The notes under the pieces: model-generated
Seen by the model: the letters and a program-made list of their open reading frames with translations, nothing else
What the model was told of the DNA's origin: nothing
Database searches by the model: none
Shown here: positions 16,800 through 26,064 of the stretch, one piece after another
Layout of the letters: every line of letters begins with the position of its first letter
Numbering within the stretch: position 1 is the first letter of the stretch
Assembly: GCF_023516615.1 (NCBI RefSeq)
Contig: NZ_JAMGBF010000037.1
Location: 62,001-126,000 of the forward strand
Origin: Streptomyces panaciradicis
Lineage (GTDB): Bacteria > Actinomycetota > Actinomycetes > Streptomycetales > Streptomycetaceae
DNA: 64,000 bases
Reading direction: 5' to 3'
Translations under genes and position numbers: made by a program

Positions 16800-17548
16800 C
16801 GGGCACCTCCCGCGGTGGTCGCGCCGGAGGACGCGAGCTCGTCGCCGCGGCCGCCGTTCATCCGGGTCCGCAGGCCCTCGCGCTTCTGCGGGGCGCGGCC
16901 GACGCTCGCCTTGGCGTGCCGCTCCACCAGGCGCATGCCGCGCGTGAGGACGAACGCGAGCACGAAGTACATGACGAGGATGACGGTGTAGACGGGCGCG
17001 CTCTGGCCGGTGGCGTTGCGCACCAGCGAGGCGCCGAAGGCGATGTCGCCGACGCCCATGATCGACACCAGCGCGCTGCCCTTGAGCAGCTCGATGAGCA
17101 GGTTGTTGAACGGCGGGACCATCTCCGGCCAGGCCTGCGGCAGAATGATCTTGCGCAGCTGCTGGGCGGGCGTGAAGCTGAGCGCGATGCCCGCCTCGCG
17201 CTGGGCCGGTGCCACGGCCTGGACCGCGCCGCGTACGACCTCGGAGCCGTACGCGCCGTAGCTCAGCCCCAGGGCCAGCACCGCCGCCCACATCGGCACC
17301 AGCTGCCAGCCGAAGCCGATCGGCAGCACGAAGAAGATCCAGAACATCAGGATCAGCGCGGAGGTGCCGCGGAAGATCTCGAAGTAGGCGCCGGAGAGGA
17401 AGCGCACGACCCACAGGCGGTGGGTGCGCGCCAGCCCGATGACGAAGGCCACCGCGGCGGCGAGCGCGGCGCTGAAGACGGTGAGCTGGACGGTGATCCA
17501 GACGCCGTCGAGGAGGAGTTTCCACAAACCCCAGCTGATTTCGCTCAT
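16796..17548 (-). CDS. ehuC: EhuC-type ABC transporter permease
   Basis: A protein of 250 residues, HisM/GlnP-like, with transmembrane segments from residue 10 to about 215 and the EAA loop QREAGIALSFTPAQQLRKII. The C-terminal 30 residues are an extra basic, Gly-rich tail. Both ends overlap neighbours by an ATGA: its start with the stop of the binding-protein gene and its stop with the start of the second permease gene. It pairs with EhuD. Confidence 0.87.
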   Translation of the reverse strand: MSEISWGLWKLLLDGVWITVQLTVFSAALAAAVAFVIGLARTHRLWVVRFLSGAYFEIFRGTSALILMFWIFFVLPIGFGWQLVPMWAAVLALGLSYGAYGSEVVRGAVQAVAPAQREAGIALSFTPAQQLRKIILPQAWPEMVPPFNNLLIELLKGSALVSIMGVGDIAFGASLVRNATGQSAPVYTVILVMYFVLAFVLTRGMRLVERHAKASVGRAPQKREGLRTRMNGGRGDELASSGATTAGGAR

Positions 17549-18474
17549 GGCTTGCACTTCTCCTCGGCGGTGATGGTCGTCATCTGGTCCTTCGTGAATC
17601 CGAAGGGCCGCATGACCTCCAGCAGTTCGCCGCTCCGCTTCATCGTGCGCAGTTCGCGGTTGAAGGCGTCGCGGAGGTGGGTCTCCGGGCTGCGGAAGGC
17701 GAAGGCGCCGACATCGATGACCGGCTTGCCGTCCATGTACGGGGTGACCTCCGGGGTCCCCTCCGCCTTCGTGGAGCCGGTCTCCTTCACGACGTTGCGC
17801 ACGGTGACCGCCGTGCCGACGAAGACGTCGACGCGGCCCTGCTCGACCGCGAGGAGACCGGCCAGCTGGTCGGGCAGGGTCGTGATGTGCTCGACCCCCG
17901 CCTCCTTGGCGTAGTCGATCTCCGCGTAGCCGACGCCGGTGGCCATCCGGGCGCCCGTCCTGGCGATGTCCTTGTAGGTACGCAGGTTCTTCGGGTTCCC
18001 CTTCGGCACGATGAAGGCGTCGCGCATCTGGTACTCGGGGTCGGCGAAGATGACCTGGCCGCAGCGTTCCGGCGTGATGTACATGCCGGCCGCGACACAG
18101 TCGAACTGAAGGGAGTTCAGGCCGCTGATGAGCGAGCCGAACTCCGTCGCGAACGGCTCGACCCGGTCGACGCCGAGCCGCTTGAAGATGCGCTCGGCGA
18201 TGGCGGGGGCCGAGCCCGTCATCTTTCCGTCCTTGCCGATGTAGCCGTAGGGCTGCTCGCCCGCCAGGCCCAGCCGGACCACGCCTTTCGCCCGCAGCTG
18301 CTCCAGCAGATGCCCGCCGTCGCCGGTGTCTGCGGTCGCAACCCTGCTGCACGCGCTGGTCGTGCCCGCCACGCCGAGCGCCGCCACCCCCGCGAGCAGC
18401 GAGCGGCGCCGGATGCCTTTCACCTCGTGGGTTCTTATGTCGTCTGCTGGATTCTTCCCCTGTGGTGGAGCCAT
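17545..18474 (-). CDS. ehuB: EhuB-like ectoine/hydroxyectoine ABC transporter substrate-binding protein
   Basis: A protein of 309 residues from ATG 18474. A signal peptide with twin Arg (RRRSLLAG) ends in TTSAC, a likely lipobox. The fold is a cluster-F solute-binding protein. The stretches GEQPYGYI, TEFGSLISGLNSLQFDCVAAGMYITPERC (quoted in part) and FIVPKGNPKNL closely resemble EhuB as I recall it, with FDxxAAGMYITPERC conserved. EhuB binds ectoine or 5-hydroxyectoine, but the enzymes known for ectoine breakdown (EutD/EutE) are not next to it, so the true ligand is open. It heads the importer operon. Confidence 0.82.
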   Translation of the reverse strand: MAPPQGKNPADDIRTHEVKGIRRRSLLAGVAALGVAGTTSACSRVATADTGDGGHLLEQLRAKGVVRLGLAGEQPYGYIGKDGKMTGSAPAIAERIFKRLGVDRVEPFATEFGSLISGLNSLQFDCVAAGMYITPERCGQVIFADPEYQMRDAFIVPKGNPKNLRTYKDIARTGARMATGVGYAEIDYAKEAGVEHITTLPDQLAGLLAVEQGRVDVFVGTAVTVRNVVKETGSTKAEGTPEVTPYMDGKPVIDVGAFAFRSPETHLRDAFNRELRTMKRSGELLEVMRPFGFTKDQMTTITAEEKCKP

Positions 18475-18574
18475 GGGCGCGCGCCTACCCAGGTCGATCG
18501 TGCGTATGCCGGTCGTTTGCGGCCGTTCACTGTGCGGGCAGCAACAGGGAAGGCAGAGGCCGACAGGAGGGCAC

Positions 18575-19069
18575 ATGGCCGACCGTCACATCGAAGTCTC
18601 CCTGGACAAGCGGGGGGTCAGCTGCACGGCGCGACTCCTCGACGAACGCGCGCCCCGCACCTGCGCCGCGGTGTGGGACGCCCTTCCCCTGGGCGGCGAC
18701 GTCTACCACGCCAAGTACGCGCGCAACGAGATCTACGCCCTCTTCCCGCCGTTCGCCGACCGGGAGCCGCCCCTGGAGAACCCGACGGTCACCCCCATCC
18801 CCGGCGACCTGTGCTACTTCTCCTTCGCGGGCACGGAACTGGGCACCAAGGCCTACGGCTACGACCGCGAGGTCCGCCCGGGCACCACGGTGGTCGACCT
18901 GGCCCTGTTCTACGAGCGCAACAACCTGCTGCTCAACGCCGACGTCGGCTGGGTGCCCGGCATCGTCTGGGGCCAGGTCGTCGAGGGCCTGGAGACGATG
19001 GCCGAGGCCTGCAACGACCTGTGGCGCTCGGGAGCGGCGGGGGAGACGCTCAGCTTCCGCCGCCGCTGA
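18575..19069 (+). CDS. DUF3830 (cyclophilin-like fold) protein
   Basis: A protein of 164 residues from ATG 18575, with AGGAGG 4 bases upstream. Its start is 101 bases from the divergent importer operon, so both share a promoter region. RLLDERAPRTCAAVWDALPL is the cyclophilin-like opening, and GDLCYFSFAGTELG and VPGIVWGQVVEGLETMAEACNDLW resemble the DUF3830 core. The family is often found near amidases and maleate isomerase-like genes, as here. The function is unknown. The 3' end overlaps the converging amidase gene by 20 bases. Confidence 0.75.
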   Translation: MADRHIEVSLDKRGVSCTARLLDERAPRTCAAVWDALPLGGDVYHAKYARNEIYALFPPFADREPPLENPTVTPIPGDLCYFSFAGTELGTKAYGYDREVRPGTTVVDLALFYERNNLLLNADVGWVPGIVWGQVVEGLETMAEACNDLWRSGAAGETLSFRRR

Positions 19070-20447
19070 TCCCGGTCTCCTGCAGCGCGTGCGCCGCCCG
19101 CAGCACCACATCGTCCCGGTGCCGGGCGGCCACCAGCTGCAGGCCGATGGGCAGGCCGTCCGCGTCCGTGCCGACGGGCAGCGTCGCCGCCGGCTGCTGC
19201 GTCATGTTGAACGGGTACGTGAACGGCGTCCACCCCGTCCAGCGCCGGTGCCCCGAGCCCTTCGGCACCTCCGCGCCCGCCTCGAACGCCGTGATCGGCA
19301 GGGTGGGCGTGACGAGGAGGTCGTAGGACTCGTGGAAGCGGCCCATGCGGCGGCCCAGTTCCATGCGGACGTCCACCGCGGCCAGGTAGTCCAGCGCGGA
19401 GTACCGGGCCCCCGCCGCGCGGACCTCCTTCAGACCCGGGTCCAGCGACTCCCGCTGCCGCGCGCCGAGTTGCGAGGTCACCCGGGCCGCCCCCGAGAAC
19501 CACAGCGTGTGGAAGGCGTCCACCGGGTCGGCGAAGTCGGGGTCGGCCTCGGTGACGTACGCGCCGAGTTCCGCCAGCCGCTCCACCCCGCGCCGCACCG
19601 CGGCGGCCACCGCCGGCCGCACGGCCACCTGCCCGCCGAGCGTCGGCGAGTACGCCACGCGCAGCCCCCGCACCCCGCCCGCCAGCCCCGCCGAGAACGA
19701 GGCCGGGGCCGGCCCGAGCGCCGACCAGTCGCGCGAGTCAGGCGTCCCGATCACGTCGAGCAGCAGCGCCGCGTCCGCCGCGTCCCGGGTCATCGGGCCC
19801 ACGTGCGCCAGCGTGCCGAAGGCGCTCGCGGGGTAGAGCGGGACGCGGCCGTAGGTCGGCTTCAGCGCGAAGATCCCGCAGAAGGCCGCCGGGATACGGA
19901 CACTGCCGCCGCCGTCGGTGCCGAGGGCCAGCGGGCCCGCGCCGAGGGCCACCGCGGCCGCCGCGCCGCCGCTGGAGCCGCCGGCGGTACGGGCCGGGTC
20001 GTGCGGGTTGCGGGTCACCCCGGACAGGGGCGAGTCGGTGACGCCCTTCCAGCCGAACTCCGGGGTCGTCGTCTTGCCCACGAACACCGCGCCGTGCTCG
20101 CGCAGCCGGGCGACGGACGGCGCGTCCTCGGCCCAACCCCCCTGCTCCGAGACGGTTTTCGAGCCCTTCAGGGTGGGGGCGCCGCGCAGCAGGATGATGT
20201 CCTTCACGGTCGTCGGGACCCCGTCGACCAGACCCCTCGGCTCACCGCGCCGCCAGCGGTCCGTCGACTCCCGGGCCTGCGCCAGCGCCTGCTCGGGCAG
20301 CAGCCGGACGAACGCGTTCACCTCCGGCTGGATCCGCTCGGCCCGCTCCAGCACGGCCCGGGTGGCCTCCTCCGGACTGAACTCGCCCTTGCGATAGCCC
20401 TCCACGAGTCGTGCGGCGGTCAGATCCGTGAGGTCGGAATCCGTCAT
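19050..20447 (-). CDS. Amidase-signature-family amidohydrolase
   Basis: A protein of 465 residues. The Ser-cisSer-Lys catalytic triad is readable: Lys in GVPTTVKDIILL, the cis-Ser in TAGGSSGGAAAAVALG and the nucleophilic Ser in TDGGGSVRIPAA. Amidase-signature enzymes hydrolyse amides such as indoleacetamide, malonamate or allophanate. Here it probably acts on an intermediate of the compound brought in by the neighbouring Ehu importer; this is inferred from location only. It is followed on the same strand by no further gene and ends inside the DUF3830 gene's 3' end. Confidence 0.87.
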   Translation of the reverse strand: MTDSDLTDLTAARLVEGYRKGEFSPEEATRAVLERAERIQPEVNAFVRLLPEQALAQARESTDRWRRGEPRGLVDGVPTTVKDIILLRGAPTLKGSKTVSEQGGWAEDAPSVARLREHGAVFVGKTTTPEFGWKGVTDSPLSGVTRNPHDPARTAGGSSGGAAAAVALGAGPLALGTDGGGSVRIPAAFCGIFALKPTYGRVPLYPASAFGTLAHVGPMTRDAADAALLLDVIGTPDSRDWSALGPAPASFSAGLAGGVRGLRVAYSPTLGGQVAVRPAVAAAVRRGVERLAELGAYVTEADPDFADPVDAFHTLWFSGAARVTSQLGARQRESLDPGLKEVRAAGARYSALDYLAAVDVRMELGRRMGRFHESYDLLVTPTLPITAFEAGAEVPKGSGHRRWTGWTPFTYPFNMTQQPAATLPVGTDADGLPIGLQLVAARHRDDVVLRAAHALQETGISGGGS

Positions 20448-20469
20448 CTGCCCTCCATGGCTCGGCGGT

Positions 20470-21417
20470 TCAGCGTCCCGGTACGTACCCGCGTTCCTTG
20501 TCGACCACGTTCAGCAGGGGTCTGCCCGCCTCCCAGCGCTCCCACAACTCCACGAACTGCGCACCGAGCTGATCGCGCCAGCCGACGGTGTCACCGCTCA
20601 TGTGCGGGGACACGATCAGGCCCGGGACCTCCCACAACGGGCTGTCGGGCGCGAGGGGTTCGTGCTCGAAGACGTCCAGCGCGGCGCCCGCGATCCACCG
20701 CTTGGCCAGCGCCTCCGCCAGCGCGTCCTCGACCACCAGAGCGCCCCGGCCGATGTTGATGAACCGGGCCGAGGGCTGCATGACGTCGAACCGGCGCGCG
20801 TCGAACATGCCGTACGTCTGCTCGGTGAGCGGCGCCGCCGCGATCACCCAGTCGGCGCGGGCGATCAGCCGGTCGAGGTCCTCGGGGCCGTGGATGCCGG
20901 TGTGCGGGGTGCGCCCGACGATCGCCGTCGTCACGTCGAGCGCCTTCAGCAGCCGGGCGATCGTCCGGCCGATGGGCCCCGAGCCGACCACCACCGCGCG
21001 CGTGCCCGCCACCCGCTGGGTCTCCCGGTGCCGCCACGTCCGCTCCCGCTGGAGCTCCCACGTCCGCGGCAACTCCTTCGCCATGGACAGCACGAGGGCG
21101 GCGACGTACTCCGCGATCGGCTGGTCGAAGACACCGCGGGCGTTGGTCACCACCGTGTCGGACGCGGCGAGTTCCGGACACATCAGATGGTCCACGCCCG
21201 CGCTCGCCGTGTGCACCCAGCGCGGCCGCGGGCCCTCGCCGGGCCAGGCGTCCCGCACCGCCGTGGAGGTGAAGTCCCAGACCAGCAGCACGTCCGCGTG
21301 CGGCAGCCGCTCGGCGAGCGTGGAGTCGTCGGCGTGCTCGACGCGGACCCGGCCGGTGAGCCTGCCGAGGCGGGGGAGGGGATCGGCGTCCAGGACCAGA
21401 AGGGTGGGGACAGTCAT
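20470..21417 (-). CDS. D-2-hydroxyacid dehydrogenase, NAD(P)-dependent
   Basis: A protein of 315 residues from ATG 21417. The Rossmann motif GSGPIG is present near residue 150, and the catalytic Arg (FINIGRGALVV... VTNARG), Glu (DVFEHEPLAP) and His (IVSPHMSGDT) of the family can be read. The family interconverts D-2-hydroxy acids and 2-oxo acids. It lies just upstream of the amidase gene on the same strand, 22 bases apart, forming a two-gene operon, and diverges from the two isomerase-like genes. Confidence 0.88.
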   Translation of the reverse strand: MTVPTLLVLDADPLPRLGRLTGRVRVEHADDSTLAERLPHADVLLVWDFTSTAVRDAWPGEGPRPRWVHTASAGVDHLMCPELAASDTVVTNARGVFDQPIAEYVAALVLSMAKELPRTWELQRERTWRHRETQRVAGTRAVVVGSGPIGRTIARLLKALDVTTAIVGRTPHTGIHGPEDLDRLIARADWVIAAAPLTEQTYGMFDARRFDVMQPSARFINIGRGALVVEDALAEALAKRWIAGAALDVFEHEPLAPDSPLWEVPGLIVSPHMSGDTVGWRDQLGAQFVELWERWEAGRPLLNVVDKERGYVPGR

Positions 21418-21559
21418 GCAGGAGGGCTCGATTCCGGTGGGTGGCGGCCGTCTGACATGCGAGGTTTGACCACGCTCGCACCCGAACCTACCTTCGTCAA
21501 CACGGGCGTGCGCACGGTCCGTTGCCCACCCCTTTCCCACAGTGAGGGCGGTGCCCGGC

Positions 21560-22369
21560 ATGGATGTCTCCTTCCTCGGCGGACCGCGGCCGCAACGCGG
21601 TGTCGGAGTCGTGGCACCCTTCGACTTCGCGCTGGACCGCGAGCTGTGGCGCTGGGTCCCCGACGACGTGTCGCTGCACCTGACGCGGACGCCGTACGTG
21701 CCGGTCGAGGTGAGCCTCGACCTGGCCCGGCTGGTCAGCGAGCACGAGACCCTGGACGACGCGGTGCGCACCCTGACCGCGATCTCGCCCGAGGTCGTCG
21801 CCTACGCCTGCACCTCGGGCAGCTTCGTCGGCGGGATCGCCGGCGAGCGGGGGATGTGCGCGGCGATGACCCGCGCCGGCGCGGTGCCCTCGGTCACCAC
21901 CTCGGGCGCGCTCCTGGAGGCGCTGGCGGCGCTCGGAGCGCACCGGGTGGCGCTGGTGACCCCGTACACCGTGTCGGTCACCCGCGCGCTGCGGGAGTAC
22001 GTGGCCGAGGCGGGCGTCACCGTCGCCGGGTGCGCGTTCATGGGCCTGACCAGGCACATCTGGAAGGTGCCGTACCGCGAGGTGGCGGCCATGGCCCGCA
22101 AGGCCGTGCGCGGCGGCGGGCGGCGCGGCGCGGACGCGCTGTTCATCAGCTGCACCAACCTGCCGACCTACGACGTCATCCCGCAGCTGGAGGCCGAACT
22201 GCGCATGCCGGTGATCTCGGCCAACCAGGTGACGATGTGGGCGGCGCTCGCCCGAATGGGTACTCGGGCCATGGGGCCGTATCAGGCGCTGATCGATCCG
22301 GCGGCGCGCTCGGGCCCCGTACTGCCGGAACTTCCGGACGGTGAACAGCAGCAGGAAGGCATGGCATGA
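21560..22369 (+). CDS. Maleate cis-trans isomerase / EutA-like Asp/Glu racemase superfamily protein
   Basis: A protein of 269 residues from ATG 21560; a GTG 18 bases upstream would have a poorer ribosome site. It has the two-domain Asp/Glu racemase fold with a cysteine in each lobe: [11 protein letters not shown] and FISCTNLPTYDVI. Two cysteines are expected for maleate isomerase and racemases. EutA, an ectoine-use protein, belongs to this family, which matches the neighbouring Ehu importer. The stop overlaps the start of the next gene, a paralogue. Confidence 0.82.
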   Translation: MDVSFLGGPRPQRGVGVVAPFDFALDRELWRWVPDDVSLHLTRTPYVPVEVSLDLARLVSEHETLDDAVRTLTAISPEVVAYACTSGSFVGGIAGERGMCAAMTRAGAVPSVTTSGALLEALAALGAHRVALVTPYTVSVTRALREYVAEAGVTVAGCAFMGLTRHIWKVPYREVAAMARKAVRGGGRRGADALFISCTNLPTYDVIPQLEAELRMPVISANQVTMWAALARMGTRAMGPYQALIDPAARSGPVLPELPDGEQQQEGMA

Positions 22370-23097
22370 CCGCACTCGGATTCCTCTACCCCGGCCACTC
22401 CGCCGAGGACGACTACCCGCGCATCGAGCAGCTGCTCGGCAGCGACATCCGCCTCGACGTCATCCACACCGAGATCGGCGAGGACGCGCACCGCGTGGAC
22501 GCGCTGCGGCGGATGGGCTCGGCCGAGCGGCTCGCGGCGGGCGTCGAGGAACTGCGCATGGCGGGCGCCGAGTCCGTGGTCTGGGCCTGCACCAGCGGCA
22601 GCTTCGTCTACGGCTGGGAGGGCGCCCACGAGCAGGTGCGCGGCCTCGCCGTCGCGGCCGGGATGCCGGCCTCCTCGACGTCGTTCGCCTTCGTCAACGC
22701 GCTGCGCGAGATCAAGGCCCACCGGGTGGCGGTCGCCGCGACCTACCCCGAGGACGTGGCCGGCCTCTTCGCGGACTTCCTGCGGGCGGGCGGCTTCGAG
22801 GTGGCGCACGTCCACGGCGCCGGGATCGTCACCGCCGCCGAGGTCGGCACCTGGGGCGAGGCCGAGGTCCTGACGCTGGCCCGGGACGCCGACCGCCCGG
22901 ACGCCGACGCCCTTCTGCTGCCGGATACGGCCCTGCACACCGCGGCCCACGTCCAGGCCCTGGAGAAGGAGCTGGGCAAGCCGGTCCTCACGGCCAACCA
23001 GGTCACGGTCTGGGAGGGGCTGCGGCTGGCCGACCGGCGGGTGAACGCGCCGCGGCTGGGCGCGCTGTTCACGAGGGAGCCGCTCGTGCAGGCCTGA
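22366..23097 (+). CDS. EutA / arylmalonate decarboxylase-like paralogue lacking the second cysteine
   Basis: A protein of 243 residues that starts on the ATGA overlap with the previous gene. It keeps the first-lobe cysteine ([12 protein letters not shown]) but in the second lobe reads [14 protein letters not shown], where its partner has SCTN. A single-cysteine active site occurs in arylmalonate decarboxylase, though there the retained cysteine is in the other lobe. The activity may differ from the partner, or the two may form a heteromer. The substrate is unknown. Confidence 0.8.
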   Translation: MTALGFLYPGHSAEDDYPRIEQLLGSDIRLDVIHTEIGEDAHRVDALRRMGSAERLAAGVEELRMAGAESVVWACTSGSFVYGWEGAHEQVRGLAVAAGMPASSTSFAFVNALREIKAHRVAVAATYPEDVAGLFADFLRAGGFEVAHVHGAGIVTAAEVGTWGEAEVLTLARDADRPDADALLLPDTALHTAAHVQALEKELGKPVLTANQVTVWEGLRLADRRVNAPRLGALFTREPLVQA

Positions 23098-23135
23098 GCG
23101 GCCCCCCACGCACAACCCCGGGAATAAACGGAGAG

Positions 23136-23185
23136 TGCCTCCTGTTACCCCGGCGCGCACCCCGCGTCGTACCGAACAGGAGGCA
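23136..23185 (+). promoter_or_regulatory. Leader hairpin that covers the Shine-Dalgarno of the monooxygenase gene
   Basis: TGCCTCCTGTT at 23136-23146 is the exact complement of AACAGGAGGCA at 23175-23185, which contains the AGGAGG ribosome site of the following gene. The 28-base loop is GC-rich. If transcribed, the stem would mask ribosome binding. Confidence 0.6.
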
Positions 23186-23191
23186 TCCCCC

Positions 23192-24280
23192 GTGGTGGCA
23201 GACGAGATCCGAGGCGTGGTGCAGGGCACCGCCCCCGTCCCCCTCTCCGTGCTGGACCTGGTGACCGTGGGGGCCGGCAGTACCGCCACCGACGCCCTGC
23301 GCACCAGCGTCGACCTGGCCCGCTTCACGGAGTCCCGCGGCTTCCACCGCTACTGGGTCGCCGAGCACCACTCCATGCCGGGCGTCGCCTCCTCCTCCCC
23401 GGCCGTGATCCTCGCCCACCTCGCCGCCCACACCGAGCGCATCCGCCTCGGCTCCGGCGGCGTCATGCTGCCCAACCACGCGCCCCTCGTCATCGCCGAG
23501 CAGTTCGGCACGCTGGAGGCCATGGCCCCCGGCCGCGTCGACCTCGGCCTCGGCCGTGCCCCCGGCACCGACGGCGCCACCGCCGCCGCCCTGCGCCGCA
23601 CCGACACCCTCAACGAGGGCGCCGACGACTTCCCCCAGCAGCTGCTGGAACTCACCCGCTTCCTGGACGACGACTTCCCCGACGGCCACCCCTACCGCCG
23701 CATCCACGCGATCCCCGGCCCGATCCAGGGGAGCACGCCCGGCGGAATCCAGTCCCCGCACCGGCCCCCGGTCTGGCTGCTCGGCTCCTCCGGCTTCAGC
23801 GCCCGGCTCGCGGCCGCCCTCGGCCTGCCCTTCGCCTTCGCGCACCACTTCTCGGCGCAGAACACCGTCCCGGCGCTGGAGCTGTACCGCGAGTCCTTCC
23901 GCCCCTCCGAGGTCCTCGACGAGCCCTACGCCCTCATCGGCGTCTCCGCCCTCGCCACCGACGACGAGCACGAGGCACGGCGCCAGACCCGCGCCATGGC
24001 GCTCAACATGATCCGTCTGCGCACCGGCCGCCCCGGCCTCTTCCCCGACCCCGAGGAGGCCGAGAAGCACGAATTCAGCCCGTACGAGGAGGAGTTCGTG
24101 CAGTCCTGGACCGCCAACATCGTGCACGGCTCGGCGGAGGAGGTGCGCTCCGGTCTGGACGCGCTGCAGAAGCGCACCGGCGCCGACGAGTTGATGCTCA
24201 CCTCGCACGCCCACACCGGCAAGCTGCGCCTGCGCTCCTACGAACTGATCGCGGACGTCTACGGGTTGCCCACCGCGTAG
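23192..24280 (+). CDS. LLM-class flavin-dependent monooxygenase (luciferase-like)
   Basis: A protein of 362 residues; GTG 23192 has AGGAGG 8 bases upstream. Luciferase-like signatures are [65 protein letters not shown] (in part) and [17 protein letters not shown]. They mark a TIM-barrel FMNH2-using enzyme of the MsnO8-like subgroup. Its substrate is unknown. It lies just after the isomerase pair but has its own leader with a ribosome-site hairpin. The 3' end overlaps the converging diguanylate-cyclase gene by 22 bases. Confidence 0.85.
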   Translation: MVADEIRGVVQGTAPVPLSVLDLVTVGAGSTATDALRTSVDLARFTESRGFHRYWVAEHHSMPGVASSSPAVILAHLAAHTERIRLGSGGVMLPNHAPLVIAEQFGTLEAMAPGRVDLGLGRAPGTDGATAAALRRTDTLNEGADDFPQQLLELTRFLDDDFPDGHPYRRIHAIPGPIQGSTPGGIQSPHRPPVWLLGSSGFSARLAAALGLPFAFAHHFSAQNTVPALELYRESFRPSEVLDEPYALIGVSALATDDEHEARRQTRAMALNMIRLRTGRPGLFPDPEEAEKHEFSPYEEEFVQSWTANIVHGSAEEVRSGLDALQKRTGADELMLTSHAHTGKLRLRSYELIADVYGLPTA

Positions 24281-26064
24281 GCCTGATCGCCCATCAACTC
24301 CGCGATCCGGCCAGGGGAGACGGGCCGTGAGTACAGCCAGCCCTGGCCGGTGTCGCAGCCGATGCGGCGCAGCCGGGTGGCCTGCGCCGAGGTCTCCACG
24401 CACTCCGCGGTGACCGTCAGGCCCAGCCGGTGGGCGAGCTGGATCATCGCCTCCACGACCACCTCGTCGGCCGGGTTGGGCGGCACGGCCCCGTCCTTGT
24501 CGCTCTCGTACTGGAAGCCCCGTACGAAGGACCCGTCCAGCTTCAGGACCGACACCGGCAGCCGGCTGAGATAGGCCAGGTTGGAGTAGCCGGTGCCGAA
24601 GTCGTCGATGGCGATGTGGACGCCCATGTCGCTGAGGGCCTGCAGCGCCTGCAGCGGGCGGCCGGCCGAGCCCATCACGGCCGACTCCGTCAGCTCCAGC
24701 TGGAGCAGGTCGGGGGCCAGGCCGGTCTCGGCCAGGGTCTGCGCCACGTCCGCCACCAGGTCGGAGTCCCACACCTGGCGCACGGCCACGTTGACGCTGA
24801 CGAACAGCGGCGGCCGGTCCGGGTGGTCCAGCTGCCAGCGGCGCGCCTGACGGCAGGCGGTGCGCAGGGCCCAGCGGCCCAGCGGCACGATCGAGCCGTC
24901 CTCCTCGGCCAGTCCGATGAACCGATTCGGCGTCAGGACACCGAACTGCGGGTGGTTCCAGCGGACCAGGGCCTCCACACCGCGCAGCCGGCCGTCCTCC
25001 ATCCCCACCAGCGGCTGGTACTCCAGCACGAACTCGCCGCGCTCGATGGCGGGCCGGAGGGTGGAGGCGAGGGCCTGGCGGGTCATGCGGTGGGCGTTGC
25101 GCTCGGGGTCGAAGAGCGTCCAGCGGGCCTTCCCGTCGGCCTTGGCCCAGTACAGGGTGGTGTCGGCGGCCTGCATCAGGGCGGTCGGGGTGGTGCCGGC
25201 GGCGTGCCGCTCGACGACGCCGATGGACGCCGAGACCGACAGCCGGCGGTCCGCGAGGTCGAAGGGCGCCTGGACGGCCTTGAGCACCGACTCGGCGAGC
25301 TCGGCCAGTTGGTCGGTGCCCGTCGAGTCCTCGACGAGCAGGGCGAACTCGTCGCCGCCCAGTCTCGCCACCAGCGGCGCGCTCGCTCTGGCGTACCCCG
25401 CCTCGTCGGCGCAGCGCGTGAGCCGCTCGGCCACGGCGGCCAGCAGCCGGTCGCCGACGCGGTGGCCGAGGGTGTCGTTGATCGCCTTGAAGCCGTCGAG
25501 GTCCAGGTAGCACAGGCCGATCCGGCCGGTCCCGCCCTCCTCGTACGCCCCCGCCTCCAGCGCGGCCGTCAGCCGCTCGAAGAACAGGGTGCGGTTGGGC
25601 AGCCGGGTCACCGGGTCGTGCATCTGCAAGTGCCGCAACCGGCCCTGGAGTTCACGCTGGGCGCTGATGTCCGTGACGGACAGCAGAAGGCCGTCGGCCG
25701 GTGCGGGCAGCGGGTGCACCGCGACCTGGGCCCAGACCGACTGCCCGTCGGGGTGCTTGAGCCGCCGGGTGCAGCGCAGCCGGGCCTCGCGGCCGCGCAG
25801 CACCTCGCGGTAGGCGTGCCAGGTCCGGGCGTCGGAGGCCAGGTCCACCAGGTCGGCCGCGATCCGGCCGACCAGAGTGGCGGGCGGGCTGCCGAGCAGT
25901 GCGCCGAGGCCGTCGTTGGCACTGACGACCAGTCCCTCGCGGTCGACCACCGCCATGGGGAGAGGGGCGTCCGTGAAGACGGACCGATAGATGTGATCAC
26001 TCTCTGTTACGGCGCCCCGGTCGAGGTCTGCCGTGGGCGCCGGCCCTTCGGACGTTCCGCTCAC
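24259..26064 (-). CDS. cdgA: PAS-GGDEF-EAL cyclic-di-GMP enzyme (CdgA-like)
   Basis: A protein of 601 residues from the GTG at 26064, which has GGGAG upstream. A PAS domain (residues 20-135) is followed by GGDEF at 236-240 ([14 protein letters not shown], an intact active site) and an EAL domain beginning [10 protein letters not shown] at 364. It could make and break cyclic-di-GMP. No transmembrane helix is present, so it is cytoplasmic. Order and position agree with S. coelicolor cdgA, a BldD target, as I recall. A BldD-like sequence lies in the first codons (listed separately). Confidence 0.85.
   Translation of the reverse strand: MSGTSEGPAPTADLDRGAVTESDHIYRSVFTDAPLPMAVVDREGLVVSANDGLGALLGSPPATLVGRIAADLVDLASDARTWHAYREVLRGREARLRCTRRLKHPDGQSVWAQVAVHPLPAPADGLLLSVTDISAQRELQGRLRHLQMHDPVTRLPNRTLFFERLTAALEAGAYEEGGTGRIGLCYLDLDGFKAINDTLGHRVGDRLLAAVAERLTRCADEAGYARASAPLVARLGGDEFALLVEDSTGTDQLAELAESVLKAVQAPFDLADRRLSVSASIGVVERHAAGTTPTALMQAADTTLYWAKADGKARWTLFDPERNAHRMTRQALASTLRPAIERGEFVLEYQPLVGMEDGRLRGVEALVRWNHPQFGVLTPNRFIGLAEEDGSIVPLGRWALRTACRQARRWQLDHPDRPPLFVSVNVAVRQVWDSDLVADVAQTLAETGLAPDLLQLELTESAVMGSAGRPLQALQALSDMGVHIAIDDFGTGYSNLAYLSRLPVSVLKLDGSFVRGFQYESDKDGAVPPNPADEVVVEAMIQLAHRLGLTVTAECVETSAQATRLRRIGCDTGQGWLYSRPVSPGRIAELMGDQAYAVGNP
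25997..26010. promoter_or_regulatory. Possible BldD box in the 5' end of the cdgA-like gene
   Basis: TCACTCTCTGTTAC fits the pattern TnACnC(A/T)GnGTnAn except at one position (C where G is expected). It lies about 55 bases inside the reading frame. If the true start is the later Met codon, the site would be in the leader. Confidence 0.35.
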
